Positions 36,566-45,691 of a DNA stretch of 64,000 nt are shown one piece after another. The stretch spans positions 174,481 through 238,480 of the forward strand of contig NZ_QNRC01000006.1 of assembly GCF_003709565.1 (NCBI RefSeq), given 5' to 3'. The stretch comes from Paracoccus sigandri. GTDB lineage: Bacteria; Pseudomonadota; Alphaproteobacteria; Rhodobacterales; Rhodobacteraceae. A program made the translations under genes and the position numbers. Positions within the stretch are counted from its first letter, which is position 1. The number at the start of each line of letters is the position of its first letter. A model generated the notes under the pieces. That model was given only the letters and a program-made list of their open reading frames with translations, was not told the DNA's origin and did no database searches.

Positions 36566-38341
36566 TTATTTCTGGCGCCGGTTCAGCAGCCCGGCAAGGA
36601 CGATCAGCACCGTCACGAACAGGAACAGGCAGGTCGATACCGCCGCCAGCAGCGGCGAGATCGACAGCGACACCTCGTCCCACAGCTGCTTGGGCAGGGT
36701 CGCGGACACGCCGCCCGAGGTGAACAGCGCGATGGTCAGCTCGTCGAAGCTGATGGTGAAGGCGAACAGGAAGGCCGAGATCATGCCCGCCCCGATGATC
36801 GGCAGCGTCACCAGCCGCAGCGTGACCCAGGGCGTCGCGCCGAGGCTCTGCGCGGCAAGGTCCAGCCGGCTGTCATAGTTGCGCAGGACAGACATGACCG
36901 TCAGCACCACATAGGGCACCGCGATCACCGTATGGCCGATGATCAGGCCCAGATTGGTGCCGACCAGCCCGATCCTGGCATAGAGGTAGAACAGCCCCAC
37001 CGACAGGATCATGTTCGGCATCACCACCGGCATCAGCGTGAAGGCCAGAAGCGCCGTCTTGCCACGCATCCTGCCGCGCACCATCAGGAAGGCGACCGGG
37101 GTGCCGATCAGAAGCGCCAGCGTGGCCGTGCAGAGCCCGACGACCAGCGAGCGGGTCAGCGCGCTCATCCAGATCGGAGAGTTGAAGATCTGCTCGTACC
37201 AGCGCAGCGTGAAGCCCTGCGGCGGCCAGTTCAGCCCGCTATCGGCGAAGGACAGCGGGATCATCAGCAGCACCGGCAGCGTCATCACCGCCAGCAGCGC
37301 GACGACGAAAGCCGTCAGCGGGCGGGGCGCGCCCTCGCGCGCCTGGCGGCGGCGGGGAAACAGCCCGATGATCGCGTCCGAGCCATGCCCCAGCCCGGTC
37401 AGGATCGCATCGCCGACCTGCGAGAAGATGCCCTTGCCGCGGCGCCTGGCCGTGGCCCTGGCCTCGCCCGTCACGGTCGACAGCCCGACGGCGCGGTCGT
37501 AGATCACGAAGACCAGCAGCACGACCACCAGCAGCAGCACGGCCACCGCGGCGGCAAAGCCCCAGTTCATGGTCTGGATGATCTGCTCGATGATGATCTG
37601 GGTGATCATCGTCTCGCGCCGGCCGCCCAGCAGGGCGGGGAAGATGAAGAAGCCGATGGCGGTGACGAAGACCATCAGCGCGCCCGAGGTCACGCCGGGG
37701 AAGGACAGCGGGAAATAGACCTTCCAGAAGGCCATGCCGGGCTTGGCGCCAAGGGTCGAGGCCGCGCGGGTCAGGTTGCGGTCGATGTTCTCCATTACCG
37801 ACAGCATGGTCAGCACGGCCAGCGGCAACAGCGCATGGACCATGCCGATGACCACGGCCGGGAAGTTGTACATCAGCGCGACCGGCGCGTCGGTGATCCC
37901 GAGCGTCTGCAGAAGCTGGTTCACCACCCCGTTGCGGCCCAGCAGGATGATCCAGGCGAAGGCCCGCACCAGGAAGGAGGTCCAGAAGGACAGCAGGATC
38001 CAGAACAGGATCCGGCCCTTGGTCGCCCTCGGCAGGATCGAGATCAGATAGGCGACCGGATAGCCGGCGATGACGGCGAAGATCGTCGTGACGACCGAGA
38101 TCTTCAGCGTCAGCATCATCACCGTCAGATAGACCGGCGTGCCCAGCAGGCGCTGGTAGTTCTCCAGCGAGAAGCCGTCGCCCCTCTGGAAGGACAGCAG
38201 GAACAGCTGCGCGGAAGGGTAGACCAGGAAGGTCACCAGCAGCAGCACCATCGGCGCCGCCATCAGCAATTGCTTGCTGCGCCGGCTCATCGGCCTGCGG
38301 GTTGCGGCCGGGGGACGGGCCGTGGCGGGAATGGCGGCCAT
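36566..38341 (-). CDS. ABC permease, fused PotB-PotC-type double subunit
   Basis: About 591 residues made of two permease halves joined by a basic linker near 285-320 (ATARRRGKGIFSQ, FPRRRQAREG). Half 1 carries the ATPase-contact loop NLTRAASTLGAKPGMAFWKV and half 2 LDLAAQSLGATPWVTLRLV. Usually these are two genes (PotB/PotC or FbpB-type domains). ATG at 38341 forms a TGATG overlap with the ATPase gene stop; a GTG one codon upstream is possible. It imports the ligand of the binding protein at 39446-40528. Confidence 0.9.
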   Translation of the reverse strand: MAAIPATARPPAATRRPMSRRSKQLLMAAPMVLLLVTFLVYPSAQLFLLSFQRGDGFSLENYQRLLGTPVYLTVMMLTLKISVVTTIFAVIAGYPVAYLISILPRATKGRILFWILLSFWTSFLVRAFAWIILLGRNGVVNQLLQTLGITDAPVALMYNFPAVVIGMVHALLPLAVLTMLSVMENIDRNLTRAASTLGAKPGMAFWKVYFPLSFPGVTSGALMVFVTAIGFFIFPALLGGRRETMITQIIIEQIIQTMNWGFAAAVAVLLLVVVLLVFVIYDRAVGLSTVTGEARATARRRGKGIFSQVGDAILTGLGHGSDAIIGLFPRRRQAREGAPRPLTAFVVALLAVMTLPVLLMIPLSFADSGLNWPPQGFTLRWYEQIFNSPIWMSALTRSLVVGLCTATLALLIGTPVAFLMVRGRMRGKTALLAFTLMPVVMPNMILSVGLFYLYARIGLVGTNLGLIIGHTVIAVPYVVLTVMSVLRNYDSRLDLAAQSLGATPWVTLRLVTLPIIGAGMISAFLFAFTISFDELTIALFTSGGVSATLPKQLWDEVSLSISPLLAAVSTCLFLFVTVLIVLAGLLNRRQK

Positions 38342-39423
38342 CACGCGGCCTCTTCGGCGGGGATGGCGACGGCGTCGCGCGGATCGAAGCTCAGCCGGTA
38401 GTCGCGGCCGGGTTCGGGGGCATGCGCGCTCATCGCGGTGGCGCGGGTGGCGATCAGGGGGTCGGACGCCAGTGCGGGCGCCTCGAGGAAGAACTTGGTG
38501 CTGGCGCCGGTCACGCTGGATGCGCGCAGCGTCGCGGTCGGCCCCTCGCCGGGGGTCTCCTCCAGCCGCAGGTTCTGGGGCCGCAGCATGACCCGGACCG
38601 CCGCCCCGGCGGCCAGCGGCGCGGGCAGGGTGACGCGGATCTCGCTGTCGTCGCCCAGCCGCACCACGCCCTCGCCGCCCGCGCCCGAGACCAGCCGGCC
38701 CGCCAGCAGGTTCGCCTCGCCCAGGAAATCGGCGACGAACAGCGATTGCGGGCGGAAATACAGGTCGGCCGGGCTGCCCAGCTGCGCGATCCTGCCGCCG
38801 TTCATCAGGCAGATGCGGTCCGACATGGTCATCGCCTCTTCCTGGTCATGGGTGACATAGACGATGGTGCCGCCGATCTCCTTGTGGATGCGCAGGATCT
38901 CGAACTGCATCTGGTCGCGCAGCTTCTTGTCCAGCGCGCCGAGCGGTTCGTCCATCAGGATGACCGAGGGGCGGTAGATGGTGCAGCGCGCCAGGGCGAC
39001 GCGCTGCTGCTGCCCGCCCGACAGCTCCTTGGGATAGCGGTCCGCGATATGGGGCAGGCGCACCATGTCCAGCGCCTCCTGCACCAGCCGCCGGGCATCC
39101 GCGGCCGGGGTCCGGCGCATCTTCAGCGGGAAGGCGATGTTCTCGGCGACGGTCATATGCGGAAACAGCGCATAGTTCTGGAACATCATGCCGATGTCGC
39201 GCTGATAGGGCGCGGCATGGGTCACGTCGCGGCCGTTCATCAGGATGCGCCCGCTGTCGGCCTCGGCCAGCCCGGCGATCAGGCTCAGCAGCGTGGTCTT
39301 GCCCGAGCCGGACGGCCCCAGCAGCGTCAGGAACTCGGCCTTCTCGACCTTCAGGTCGGTCGGGGCAAGGGCCACGAAATCGCCATAGACCTTGCCCAGA
39401 CCCTGCGTTTCCAAAGTGCTCAT
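38341..39423 (-). CDS. ABC transporter ATP-binding protein, PotA-like
   Basis: 360 residues. The nucleotide-binding domain covers about 1-235: Walker A GPSGSGKTT, Q-loop MMFQNYALFPHMTV, signature LSGGQQQRVALARC, Walker B VILMDEPLGALD, H-loop YVTHDQEEAM. A TOBE regulatory domain covers about 270-350. It belongs with spermidine/putrescine and iron-type importers. It lies between the binding-protein gene and the fused permease. Confidence 0.92.
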   Translation of the reverse strand: MSTLETQGLGKVYGDFVALAPTDLKVEKAEFLTLLGPSGSGKTTLLSLIAGLAEADSGRILMNGRDVTHAAPYQRDIGMMFQNYALFPHMTVAENIAFPLKMRRTPAADARRLVQEALDMVRLPHIADRYPKELSGGQQQRVALARCTIYRPSVILMDEPLGALDKKLRDQMQFEILRIHKEIGGTIVYVTHDQEEAMTMSDRICLMNGGRIAQLGSPADLYFRPQSLFVADFLGEANLLAGRLVSGAGGEGVVRLGDDSEIRVTLPAPLAAGAAVRVMLRPQNLRLEETPGEGPTATLRASSVTGASTKFFLEAPALASDPLIATRATAMSAHAPEPGRDYRLSFDPRDAVAIPAEEAA

Positions 39424-39445
39424 GTCGCGTTCCGCCCCCCTCGGC

Positions 39446-40528
39446 CTAGCCGATGAACCAGGTGTTGAACCGCTCGATCACCGGATCGGCCTGCTCCAGC
39501 CAATAGGCCGCGTCGATCTGCAGCCCGGTCGCGATGTTCTCGGGATAGGTCGGGCAGCTCCGCGCCACGTCCTCGGGGATCTGCTCGAAGGCGGCGGGCT
39601 GGACGATGCCGGCGGGGAAGAATTCGACCAGCTGCGCCATGCGGGCCGGGTCCGAGGCGAACTTGATCAGCTCGCGGCAGGCATCGGCATTGGGCGTGCC
39701 CGCCAGGATCGACCAGCCGTCGCAGCCCCAGATGTTCTGGTTCCAGACGATCTCGACCGGGGCGCCGGCCGCCTGCGCGGATTGCGCGCGCGACACCCAG
39801 GTCGAGATCAGGTCGACCTCGCCCGAGATCAGCAGCTGTTCGGCCTGCGCGCCGCTGGTCCACCAGATGTCCGTCGCCGGCTGCACCCGGTCCAGCACCG
39901 AGAAGGCGCGGTCGATGTCCAGCGGATAGACATCGCCCGGCGCGACGCCATCGGCCATCAGCGCCTGTTCCAGCGTGTCATAGGGATGGCGGCGCAGCGC
40001 GCGGCGGCCGGGGAACTGCTCGGGGTTCATCAGGTCGGCCCAGGAGGCCGGCGCCTCGCGCCCCCCGAAGGCGTCGCGGCGATAGGCCAGCACGGTGGTG
40101 TAGACATTGGTGCCGACCTGGTAGTCGTTGCGATATTGCTGCGGGATCGACTGGATCACGTCCTCGGCCTCCAGCCCGACGGGCTCCAGGTATTTGGTGT
40201 CGCCCGAGGTCAGCTGCAGCACGGCGGGGACCGAGATCTTGCCCATGTCCCAGGTATAGGTCCGGGTTTCCACCATCGAGCGGATCTGCGCCGTCGGCTC
40301 GGCCTGGGCCTGGGCGGGGACGATCTGAATGCCGGTGGCCTCGGTGAAGGGGCGGTAGAAGACCTCGGTATAGGCCTGGGTATAGATGCCGCCATCGTCG
40401 CGCACCACGATGCGCGAGGTCTGGGCGCGCGCGCCCGAGGGGCGCCAGATCGCCGGTGCGGCCAGTCCGGCCGCCGCGCCCAGCAGAAGGGTCCGGCGCT
40501 TGATGCCGGGCATGATGGGTCTGGTCAT
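39446..40528 (-). CDS. ABC substrate-binding protein, PotD-like, Tat-exported
   Basis: 360 residues. A twin-arginine leader (IKRRTLLLGAAAGLAAPAIW ending SGARAQ) directs folded export. The mature protein follows the PotD/PotF-like solute-binding pattern (VVRDDGGIYTQAYTEVFYRP; KISVPAVLQLTSGDTKYLEP; VYPLDIDRAFSVLDRVQP). The ligand cannot be inferred from sequence alone. Linked oxidases suggest an organic hydroxy acid rather than a polyamine. Confidence 0.88.
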   Translation of the reverse strand: MTRPIMPGIKRRTLLLGAAAGLAAPAIWRPSGARAQTSRIVVRDDGGIYTQAYTEVFYRPFTEATGIQIVPAQAQAEPTAQIRSMVETRTYTWDMGKISVPAVLQLTSGDTKYLEPVGLEAEDVIQSIPQQYRNDYQVGTNVYTTVLAYRRDAFGGREAPASWADLMNPEQFPGRRALRRHPYDTLEQALMADGVAPGDVYPLDIDRAFSVLDRVQPATDIWWTSGAQAEQLLISGEVDLISTWVSRAQSAQAAGAPVEIVWNQNIWGCDGWSILAGTPNADACRELIKFASDPARMAQLVEFFPAGIVQPAAFEQIPEDVARSCPTYPENIATGLQIDAAYWLEQADPVIERFNTWFIG

Positions 40529-40566
40529 TTTCTCTCTCCTGTCGGTTGGTCTTTTTCGGGGGGTCG

Positions 40567-42012
40567 TCAGGCGGGGCCGATGACCCGGTCCGGGTTCATC
40601 AGCCCGCCGGGGTCGAGGCAGCGTTTCAGCGCCCGCATCAGCTCCAGCTCGGGCCCGGCCTTGTAGCGCTCGATCAGCCCGGTCATGGTCCGGCCGACGC
40701 CATGCTCGGCGCTGAAGGTGCCGCCAAGCGCGATGGCCAGGTCGTTGACGGCGTTGCGCACCCGCGCCTCGATGCCGGGGCGGTCGGGCAGGGCGGCCCA
40801 GAGGTCATGCGGGAACAGGGCGATGAAATGGATGTTGCCGTCGCCGACATGGCCCACCACGGTCACCTGGATGCCGGGATGGATCGCCATGACCGCCTCC
40901 GTGGCCCGTGCGATGAAGTCCGGCACGCAGCCGACCGGAACCGCCGTGTCCGAGGTGATGCTGACCCCCACCCGCGCATTCGCTTCCGTCACGCCGTGGC
41001 GGATCGCCCACATGGCTTCGGCCTGCGTCAGGTTCTGGGCAATGCTGCCGTCGAGGATCAGACCGGTCTCGAAGGCCCGTTCGAGGCCCTCCACCATCAG
41101 CGCGTCCAGATCGACCGAGGCGCTGTCGGCCAGCTCGACCATCAGGTGCCAGCCCTCGCGCCCTTCCACCGGCGCGGCGTGGGGGCCGTGGTCCAGCACA
41201 TTGGCCAGCTGCTGGGCGTTCATCAGCTCGAAGGCGGTCAGGCTGTGCCCGGCGCGGTCGCGGAAAAGCTTCAGCAGCTCCAGCGCCTGCTCTGGCCCGG
41301 CGATCCGCAGCCAGCACATGGCGGTTGCCGGGGCGGCGGGATAGAGCTTCATCACCGCAGCCGTGACGATCCCCAGCGTGCCCTCGGCGCCGATGAAAAG
41401 CTGCTTCAGGTCATAGCCGGACGTGTCCTTGTGCAGCGCCCGCATCATGTCCAGCACCCGGCCATCGGGCAGCACGACCTCCAGCCCCAGCGTGTTCGCG
41501 CGCGTCGTGCCATAGCGCAGCACCGCCGTGCCGCCGGCATTGGTGGCGATGGTGCCGCCCAGCTGGCAGCTGCCTTCCGAGCCGAGGCTGACGGGATAGT
41601 GCAGGTCCTGCCCGGCCGCCGCGGCCTGAAGCTGGGCGATGGTGCAGCCCGCATGGGCGGCGATGGTCAGGCCGAAGGGGTCGATGGCACGGATCCTGTT
41701 CAGCCGCTCGGTCGAGACGATCACCGGCAGGCGGTCGTCGGGCGTGGCCCCGCCGCAGAGGCTGGTATTGCCGCCCTGCGGCAGGATCGGCCAGCCCTCG
41801 GCATGCAGCATCGACACCAGTGCCGCGACCTGCGCCGTGTCGCGCGGCTTGCAGACGCATAGCGCCGGGGCGTCGAACTTGCGCCTTGCGTCGATGCAAT
41901 AGCCTTGGGTCTCGGCCGGGTCCGCCAGCACCGCGCCGGGGCCCAGCAGCTCGCGGATCCGGTCCAGCAGGCGCTGCGGGTCAGAGCCTTCGCGCGGTGC
42001 GGCAGCGGTCAT
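40567..42012 (-). CDS. FAD-linked D-2-hydroxyacid dehydrogenase (GlcD/D-lactate dehydrogenase type)
   Basis: 481 residues. The PCMH/VAO FAD-binding domain (about 40-220) has PILPQGGNTSLCGGA, SLGSEGSCQLGGTIATNAGG and LKQLFIGAEGTLGIVTAA. The C-terminal FAD-oxidase domain has the metal-site histidines in VVGHVGDGNIHFIAL and FSAEHGVGR. It oxidises D-2-hydroxy acids to 2-oxo acids. ATG at 42012 has GGAGGAAAGGAA. It is the first gene of the cluster and divergent from the XRE-cupin regulator, separated by AT-rich operators. Confidence 0.9.
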   Translation of the reverse strand: MTAAAPREGSDPQRLLDRIRELLGPGAVLADPAETQGYCIDARRKFDAPALCVCKPRDTAQVAALVSMLHAEGWPILPQGGNTSLCGGATPDDRLPVIVSTERLNRIRAIDPFGLTIAAHAGCTIAQLQAAAAGQDLHYPVSLGSEGSCQLGGTIATNAGGTAVLRYGTTRANTLGLEVVLPDGRVLDMMRALHKDTSGYDLKQLFIGAEGTLGIVTAAVMKLYPAAPATAMCWLRIAGPEQALELLKLFRDRAGHSLTAFELMNAQQLANVLDHGPHAAPVEGREGWHLMVELADSASVDLDALMVEGLERAFETGLILDGSIAQNLTQAEAMWAIRHGVTEANARVGVSITSDTAVPVGCVPDFIARATEAVMAIHPGIQVTVVGHVGDGNIHFIALFPHDLWAALPDRPGIEARVRNAVNDLAIALGGTFSAEHGVGRTMTGLIERYKAGPELELMRALKRCLDPGGLMNPDRVIGPA

Positions 42013-42092
42013 TTCCTTTCCTCCGGGCGTTTGCGGGCGACATCTTCGCAATGTTCGGGACGCAGAATCATTCCTTCCGTTCTTCCTAGCCG

Positions 42093-42140
42093 AATTTTTC
42101 GAGTCATGATAGAAAAATTATCGTATAGGAAAATATTGGT
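42093..42140. promoter_or_regulatory. operator-like repeats upstream of the hydroxyacid cluster and its regulator
   Basis: AATTTTTC (42093-42100) and GAAAAATT (42112-42119) are eight-base inverted arms 11 apart. Overlapping them are two adjacent 16-base direct repeats, ATAGAAAAATTATCGT (42109-42124) and ATAGGAAAATATTGGT (42125-42140), sharing 12 of 16 bases. The island is strikingly AT-rich and lies between divergent transcripts (42013-42321). It probably binds the adjacent XRE-cupin regulator and holds promoter elements. No gene lies in this gap. Confidence 0.55.
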
Positions 42141-42321
42141 ACTTTAGTGAAGACATGGTATGGGTTGCAGGAAGGGCAGTGGCGGCGAAGGCGCGGGCCG
42201 GCTTTGCGGCGATCTTTCCGTGGCCCTCTTCGGGAGGCGGAGTTTGCAGGGCAGGGGAAATTTGCGCGACAGGACCGCCGCGCCATGGATAAGATGAGAT
42301 GAATGCAGGGCTGGGAGAGAC

Positions 42322-42957
42322 ATGCCGATCGTGAACCAGGTTGGTGACATCGCAATGAGACAGCGCCGGACGGCGCGCCCCAGGAAAGAGCGGGTGCTGG
42401 ATCTGGGCCCGCGGCTGAAGGCGTTCCGCAAGGAACAGCAGCTGACCCTGCAGGAGGTCGCCCGGCTGACCGGCGTGTCGACCTCGGCACTGTCCAAGAT
42501 CGAACGCAACGATCTGTCGCCGACGCTGACCACGCTTCAGCGCATCGCCAGCGGGTTGCAGGTCGAGCTGTCGGCGCTGCTGGGCGAAGACCGGGGCGTC
42601 GCACCGGTCACCGGCCGCCGCAGCATCGCCCGCGCCGGGCAGGGTGACAACCTGAACAACGCCACCTGCAACAACAAGCTGCTGTGCACCGACCTGAAGA
42701 ACAAGTGCTTCACCCCGATCCGCACCGTGGTCAAGGCCCGCTCGCCCGAGGATTACGAATCCTGGGGCGTCTCGGATGGCGAGATCTTCCTGACCGTCCT
42801 CAAGGGTGAGCTGGTCGTCCACAGCCGGCTCTACGAGCCGCTGCTGCTCCATCCCGGCGACAGCATGTATTACGACGCCTCGACCGAGCATTGCTGGACC
42901 TCCCAAGGCGATGTCGATGCCGAGCTGATCTGGGTTCTCGGCACGAAATCCTCCTGA
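42322..42957 (+). CDS. XRE-family regulator with C-terminal cupin domain
   Basis: 211 residues. The helix-turn-helix spans about 28-85 (LKAFRKEQQLTLQEVARLTG then VSTSALSKIERNDLSPT). A cupin ligand domain covers about 140-205 (GEIFLTVLKGELVVHS, LHPGDSMYYDASTEH). Such regulators sense small molecules in the cupin pocket. It is divergent from the hydroxyacid cluster and is the likely local regulator. Confidence 0.9.
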   Translation: MPIVNQVGDIAMRQRRTARPRKERVLDLGPRLKAFRKEQQLTLQEVARLTGVSTSALSKIERNDLSPTLTTLQRIASGLQVELSALLGEDRGVAPVTGRRSIARAGQGDNLNNATCNNKLLCTDLKNKCFTPIRTVVKARSPEDYESWGVSDGEIFLTVLKGELVVHSRLYEPLLLHPGDSMYYDASTEHCWTSQGDVDAELIWVLGTKSS

Positions 42958-43071
42958 TCGCGGCGCGGCCGGGGTCTTTCCCGCCGCCGGTGCAAGCGCG
43001 TCGGCGGAAAAACTTAGCCGATCTGCAAAGTTTCTCTTGCCAAGGGCCGAAAACCAGGCATGGTTAGCTGC

Positions 43072-43410
43072 ATGGCTAAGCATGAACCCGACCTTTCGCT
43101 GCTGTTCCATGCCCTGGCGGATCCGACCCGGCGGGCGATCCTGACGCGGCTGGCCGAGGGCCCGGCGCCGGTGACGCAGCTGGCCGCGCCCACCGGGCTG
43201 CGCCTGCCGACGGTGATGCGGCATCTTTCGGTGCTGGAACAGGCGGGGCTGATCGCCACGGCCAAGGATGGGCGGGTGCGGTCCTGCGCCATCGTGCCCC
43301 AGGCGCTGGCCCCGGTGCGGAGCTGGCTGGATGAGCAACGGATGCTGTGGGAAAGCCGGCTGGACCGGCTGGACGACTGCGTCATGAAGCTGATGGAGGA
43401 ACGCAAATGA
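43072..43410 (+). CDS. ArsR-family transcriptional regulator
   Basis: 112 residues. The winged helix is LFHALADPTRRAILTRLAEG, then APTGLRLPTVMRHLSVLEQA, of the type that is linked to SRPBCC (AHSA1) proteins rather than metal sensors; no CxxC metal motif is present in the recognition region. The ATG at 43072 gives the common N-terminus (MAKHEPDL); an ATG at 43060 is also possible. Its last four bases overlap the start of the SRPBCC gene, so the two are coupled. Confidence 0.88.
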   Translation: MAKHEPDLSLLFHALADPTRRAILTRLAEGPAPVTQLAAPTGLRLPTVMRHLSVLEQAGLIATAKDGRVRSCAIVPQALAPVRSWLDEQRMLWESRLDRLDDCVMKLMEERK

Positions 43411-44348
43411 CATCCGATCTGGATCCCGATACCGATTCGCGCCCGGCCCGCGGCCAGGACGAAGCCCCGCAGGAGGGTGGCGGGATCGGCCGCTTTGCCA
43501 CGCTGCGTTTCCAGCGGCAGGTCGCCGCGCCCGTCGCGACCCTGTGGCAGGCCTGGACCGCGCCCGCCGCGCGGGCGATCTGGGCCGCGCCTGCGCCCTC
43601 GGTCACGGTCGAGTTCCTCAAGGCCGATCCCGGCGCACCCGAGGTCTCGCTGTGCAAGGTGGCGGGCCAGCCCGACATCCGCTGCGAATGCGGCTGGCTG
43701 GACCTGCAGGCGGCGCAGCGCAGCGTGAATTACGAGCTGGTCTCGTCCGGGGGCGTGGCGCGATCGGCGGCGCTGGTGACGGCGGATTTCGCGCCCAGGG
43801 GCGAGGGCAGCCAGTTGACGGTGACGGTGCAGCTGTCGTCCCTGGCCGAGGACATGGAGGCGGGCTATCGGCAGGGTTTCGATGCCGGGCTGGACAATCT
43901 GACCGGCGTGGCCGCGCGGACCATGGTGCTGGAGCGGGTCATCCGCGCTCCCCGGCGGGCGGTCTGGGAGGCCTGGACGAATCCGAAGACCCTGCCGCAA
44001 TGGTGGGGGCCGGACGGGTTTTCCTGCCGCACCAGGCGGATCGAGCTGCGGACCGGCGGCGAATGGGTCTTCGACATGATCGGCCCGGACGGCACGGTCT
44101 TCCCCAACCATCACCGCTACCACGAGCTCCGCGAGGACCGGATCGCCTATACGCTGCTGTGGGGCGAGGACGGGCCGAAACACGCCGATGCCTGGGTGTC
44201 CTTCGAGGAAGCGGAGGGCACGACCAGAGTGACGCTGGGGATGGTCTTCACCACGGCGGCCGAGTTCCAGGAGGCCAAGGGCTTCGGCGCGGTGGAGCTG
44301 GGGCAGCAGACCCTGGGCAAGCTGGCCCGCTTCCTGGGCGCCGGGTGA
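43407..44348 (+). CDS. tandem SRPBCC (AHSA1-like) domain protein
   Basis: 313 residues containing two START/AHSA1-type domains. Domain 1 (about 28-165) is divergent (RQVAAPVATLWQAWTAPAAR). Domain 2 (about 172-310) is canonical (RVIRAPRRAVWEAWTNPKTL, QWWGPDGFSCRT, GGEWVFDMIGPDGT). Such proteins bind hydrophobic ligands or assist proteins and are commonly coupled to ArsR regulators. Function here is unknown. GGAGGAACG precedes the ATG. Confidence 0.85.
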   Translation: MTSDLDPDTDSRPARGQDEAPQEGGGIGRFATLRFQRQVAAPVATLWQAWTAPAARAIWAAPAPSVTVEFLKADPGAPEVSLCKVAGQPDIRCECGWLDLQAAQRSVNYELVSSGGVARSAALVTADFAPRGEGSQLTVTVQLSSLAEDMEAGYRQGFDAGLDNLTGVAARTMVLERVIRAPRRAVWEAWTNPKTLPQWWGPDGFSCRTRRIELRTGGEWVFDMIGPDGTVFPNHHRYHELREDRIAYTLLWGEDGPKHADAWVSFEEAEGTTRVTLGMVFTTAAEFQEAKGFGAVELGQQTLGKLARFLGAG

Positions 44349-44362
44349 CGAGGCTGTCGGGC

Positions 44363-44989
44363 ATGGCGATGATCACCGACGCAGAGGATTTCTTCACCAA
44401 GGGCTGCGGCCGCTGCGCCCGTTTTGCGACGCCGGATTGTTCCACGCGGCCATGGATCGCCGGGCTGAACGACCTGCGCCGCATCTGCCTGGACATGGGG
44501 CTGGAAGAGACGGTGAAATGGGCCCATCCCACCTATATGCACGCCGGCCGCAACATCGCGATCTTCGGGGCGCTGCGGGGCGATTTCCGGCTTGGCTTCA
44601 TGAATCCGGGCCTGCTGCGGGACACCGAGGGCGTGCTGGAGCCGCAGGGGCCGAACAGCCAGACGCCCAGCATGATCCGCTTTACCGATGTCGCGCAGGT
44701 CCGCGCGCTGGAGCCGGTGATCCGGGCCTATCTGCGGCAGTTGATGGACCATGCCGAGGCCGGCACGAAGCCGCCGAAACCGGAGCGGCAGATCGACATG
44801 CCTGCCGAGCTGGCCGAGGCGCTGGATGCCGACCCGGAACTGGCCGAGGCCTTTCACGCCCTGACCCCTGGGCGGCAGCGAAGCTACATGTTCAACCTGG
44901 GCCAGGCCAGGCAATCCGCGACGCGGGTGGCGCGGATCGAGAAGTTCCGCGACCGGATCATCGCCGGCAAGGGTGCGCTGGAGCGATAG
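44363..44989 (+). CDS. YdeI/OmpD-associated-family protein (DUF1801-type N-terminus)
   Basis: 208 residues, soluble. The DUF1801-like first half (GLEETVKWAHPTYMHAGRNI, FGALRGDFRLGFM) is followed by the C-terminal YdeI motif region (ELAEALDADPELAEAFHALT, then PGRQRSYMFNLGQA). Family members are linked to stress or bacteriocin tolerance in other bacteria, but the biochemistry is unknown. It lies 14 bases after the SRPBCC gene in the same operon. Confidence 0.82.
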   Translation: MAMITDAEDFFTKGCGRCARFATPDCSTRPWIAGLNDLRRICLDMGLEETVKWAHPTYMHAGRNIAIFGALRGDFRLGFMNPGLLRDTEGVLEPQGPNSQTPSMIRFTDVAQVRALEPVIRAYLRQLMDHAEAGTKPPKPERQIDMPAELAEALDADPELAEAFHALTPGRQRSYMFNLGQARQSATRVARIEKFRDRIIAGKGALER

Positions 44990-45013
44990 GGGGCCGGCCG
45001 CTGAGCGGCCCGG

Positions 45014-45571
45014 CTAGCCCGCCTGCCAGTCGCGGATCGCCTCGAGCGGCCAGAGCAGCATCAGCACGTTCAGCGCCAGCCCGTCGCGGATGATCCACAG
45101 CGTCAGCAGCTCGAACCCCAGCACCAGCGCGACCGAGGCCCAGACCGGCAGCACCCGCGCCAGCCAGAAGCCGGCGATCATCGCCAGGATGTCGGCCACC
45201 GAATTCACCACGCTGTCACCGTAATAGTCCAGCGAGATGGTGACGGCGCGATAGCGTTCGATGATCCGGTCGGAGTTCTCGACGATCTCCCAGGCGGCCT
45301 CGATCAGCGTGGCGATGACCAGCCGCCAGCCGAAGGGCACGCGGCGCGCGACCAGCCACAGCAGCGCGTAGAAGAGGATCCCGTGCAGCAGATGCGAGGG
45401 CGTGTACCAGTCCGCGATGTGCTGCGAGTTCTCCGAACTCATCGTCTGGCCGTGCCAGAGCTTGACATGGCCGCAGGTGCAGATCGGCTCGCGCCCCGCC
45501 GCCAGCAGCCAGAGCGCCGCGCCCAGGACGATCAGGGCCACGAGGATATGGGGGGTGAGATGCCGTCTCAT
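45014..45571 (-). CDS. DUF2585-family membrane protein (UPF0314)
   Basis: 185 residues with about four to five helices. After the first helix ([17 protein letters not shown]) comes the conserved segment [14 protein letters not shown] and then [20 protein letters not shown], both hallmarks of the family. [18 protein letters not shown] and [14 protein letters not shown] are also conserved. The cysteine/histidine cluster suggests a cofactor or metal, but function is unknown. ATG at 45571 is used; an earlier ATG at 45664 would add an unconvincing basic extension. Confidence 0.85.
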   Translation of the reverse strand: MRRHLTPHILVALIVLGAALWLLAAGREPICTCGHVKLWHGQTMSSENSQHIADWYTPSHLLHGILFYALLWLVARRVPFGWRLVIATLIEAAWEIVENSDRIIERYRAVTISLDYYGDSVVNSVADILAMIAGFWLARVLPVWASVALVLGFELLTLWIIRDGLALNVLMLLWPLEAIRDWQAG

Positions 45572-45691
45572 CGGGTTTGGCCGCTCCGTCCTGCGCGGGC
45601 CGCCGTCGCCCGCCTGACGCGGCATAGAGGCCGGGCGTGCGTTCGGCCAGCCCCTTCTTCGCATCCTGCCGCGCCCGCCGGGTGCCCCGGC

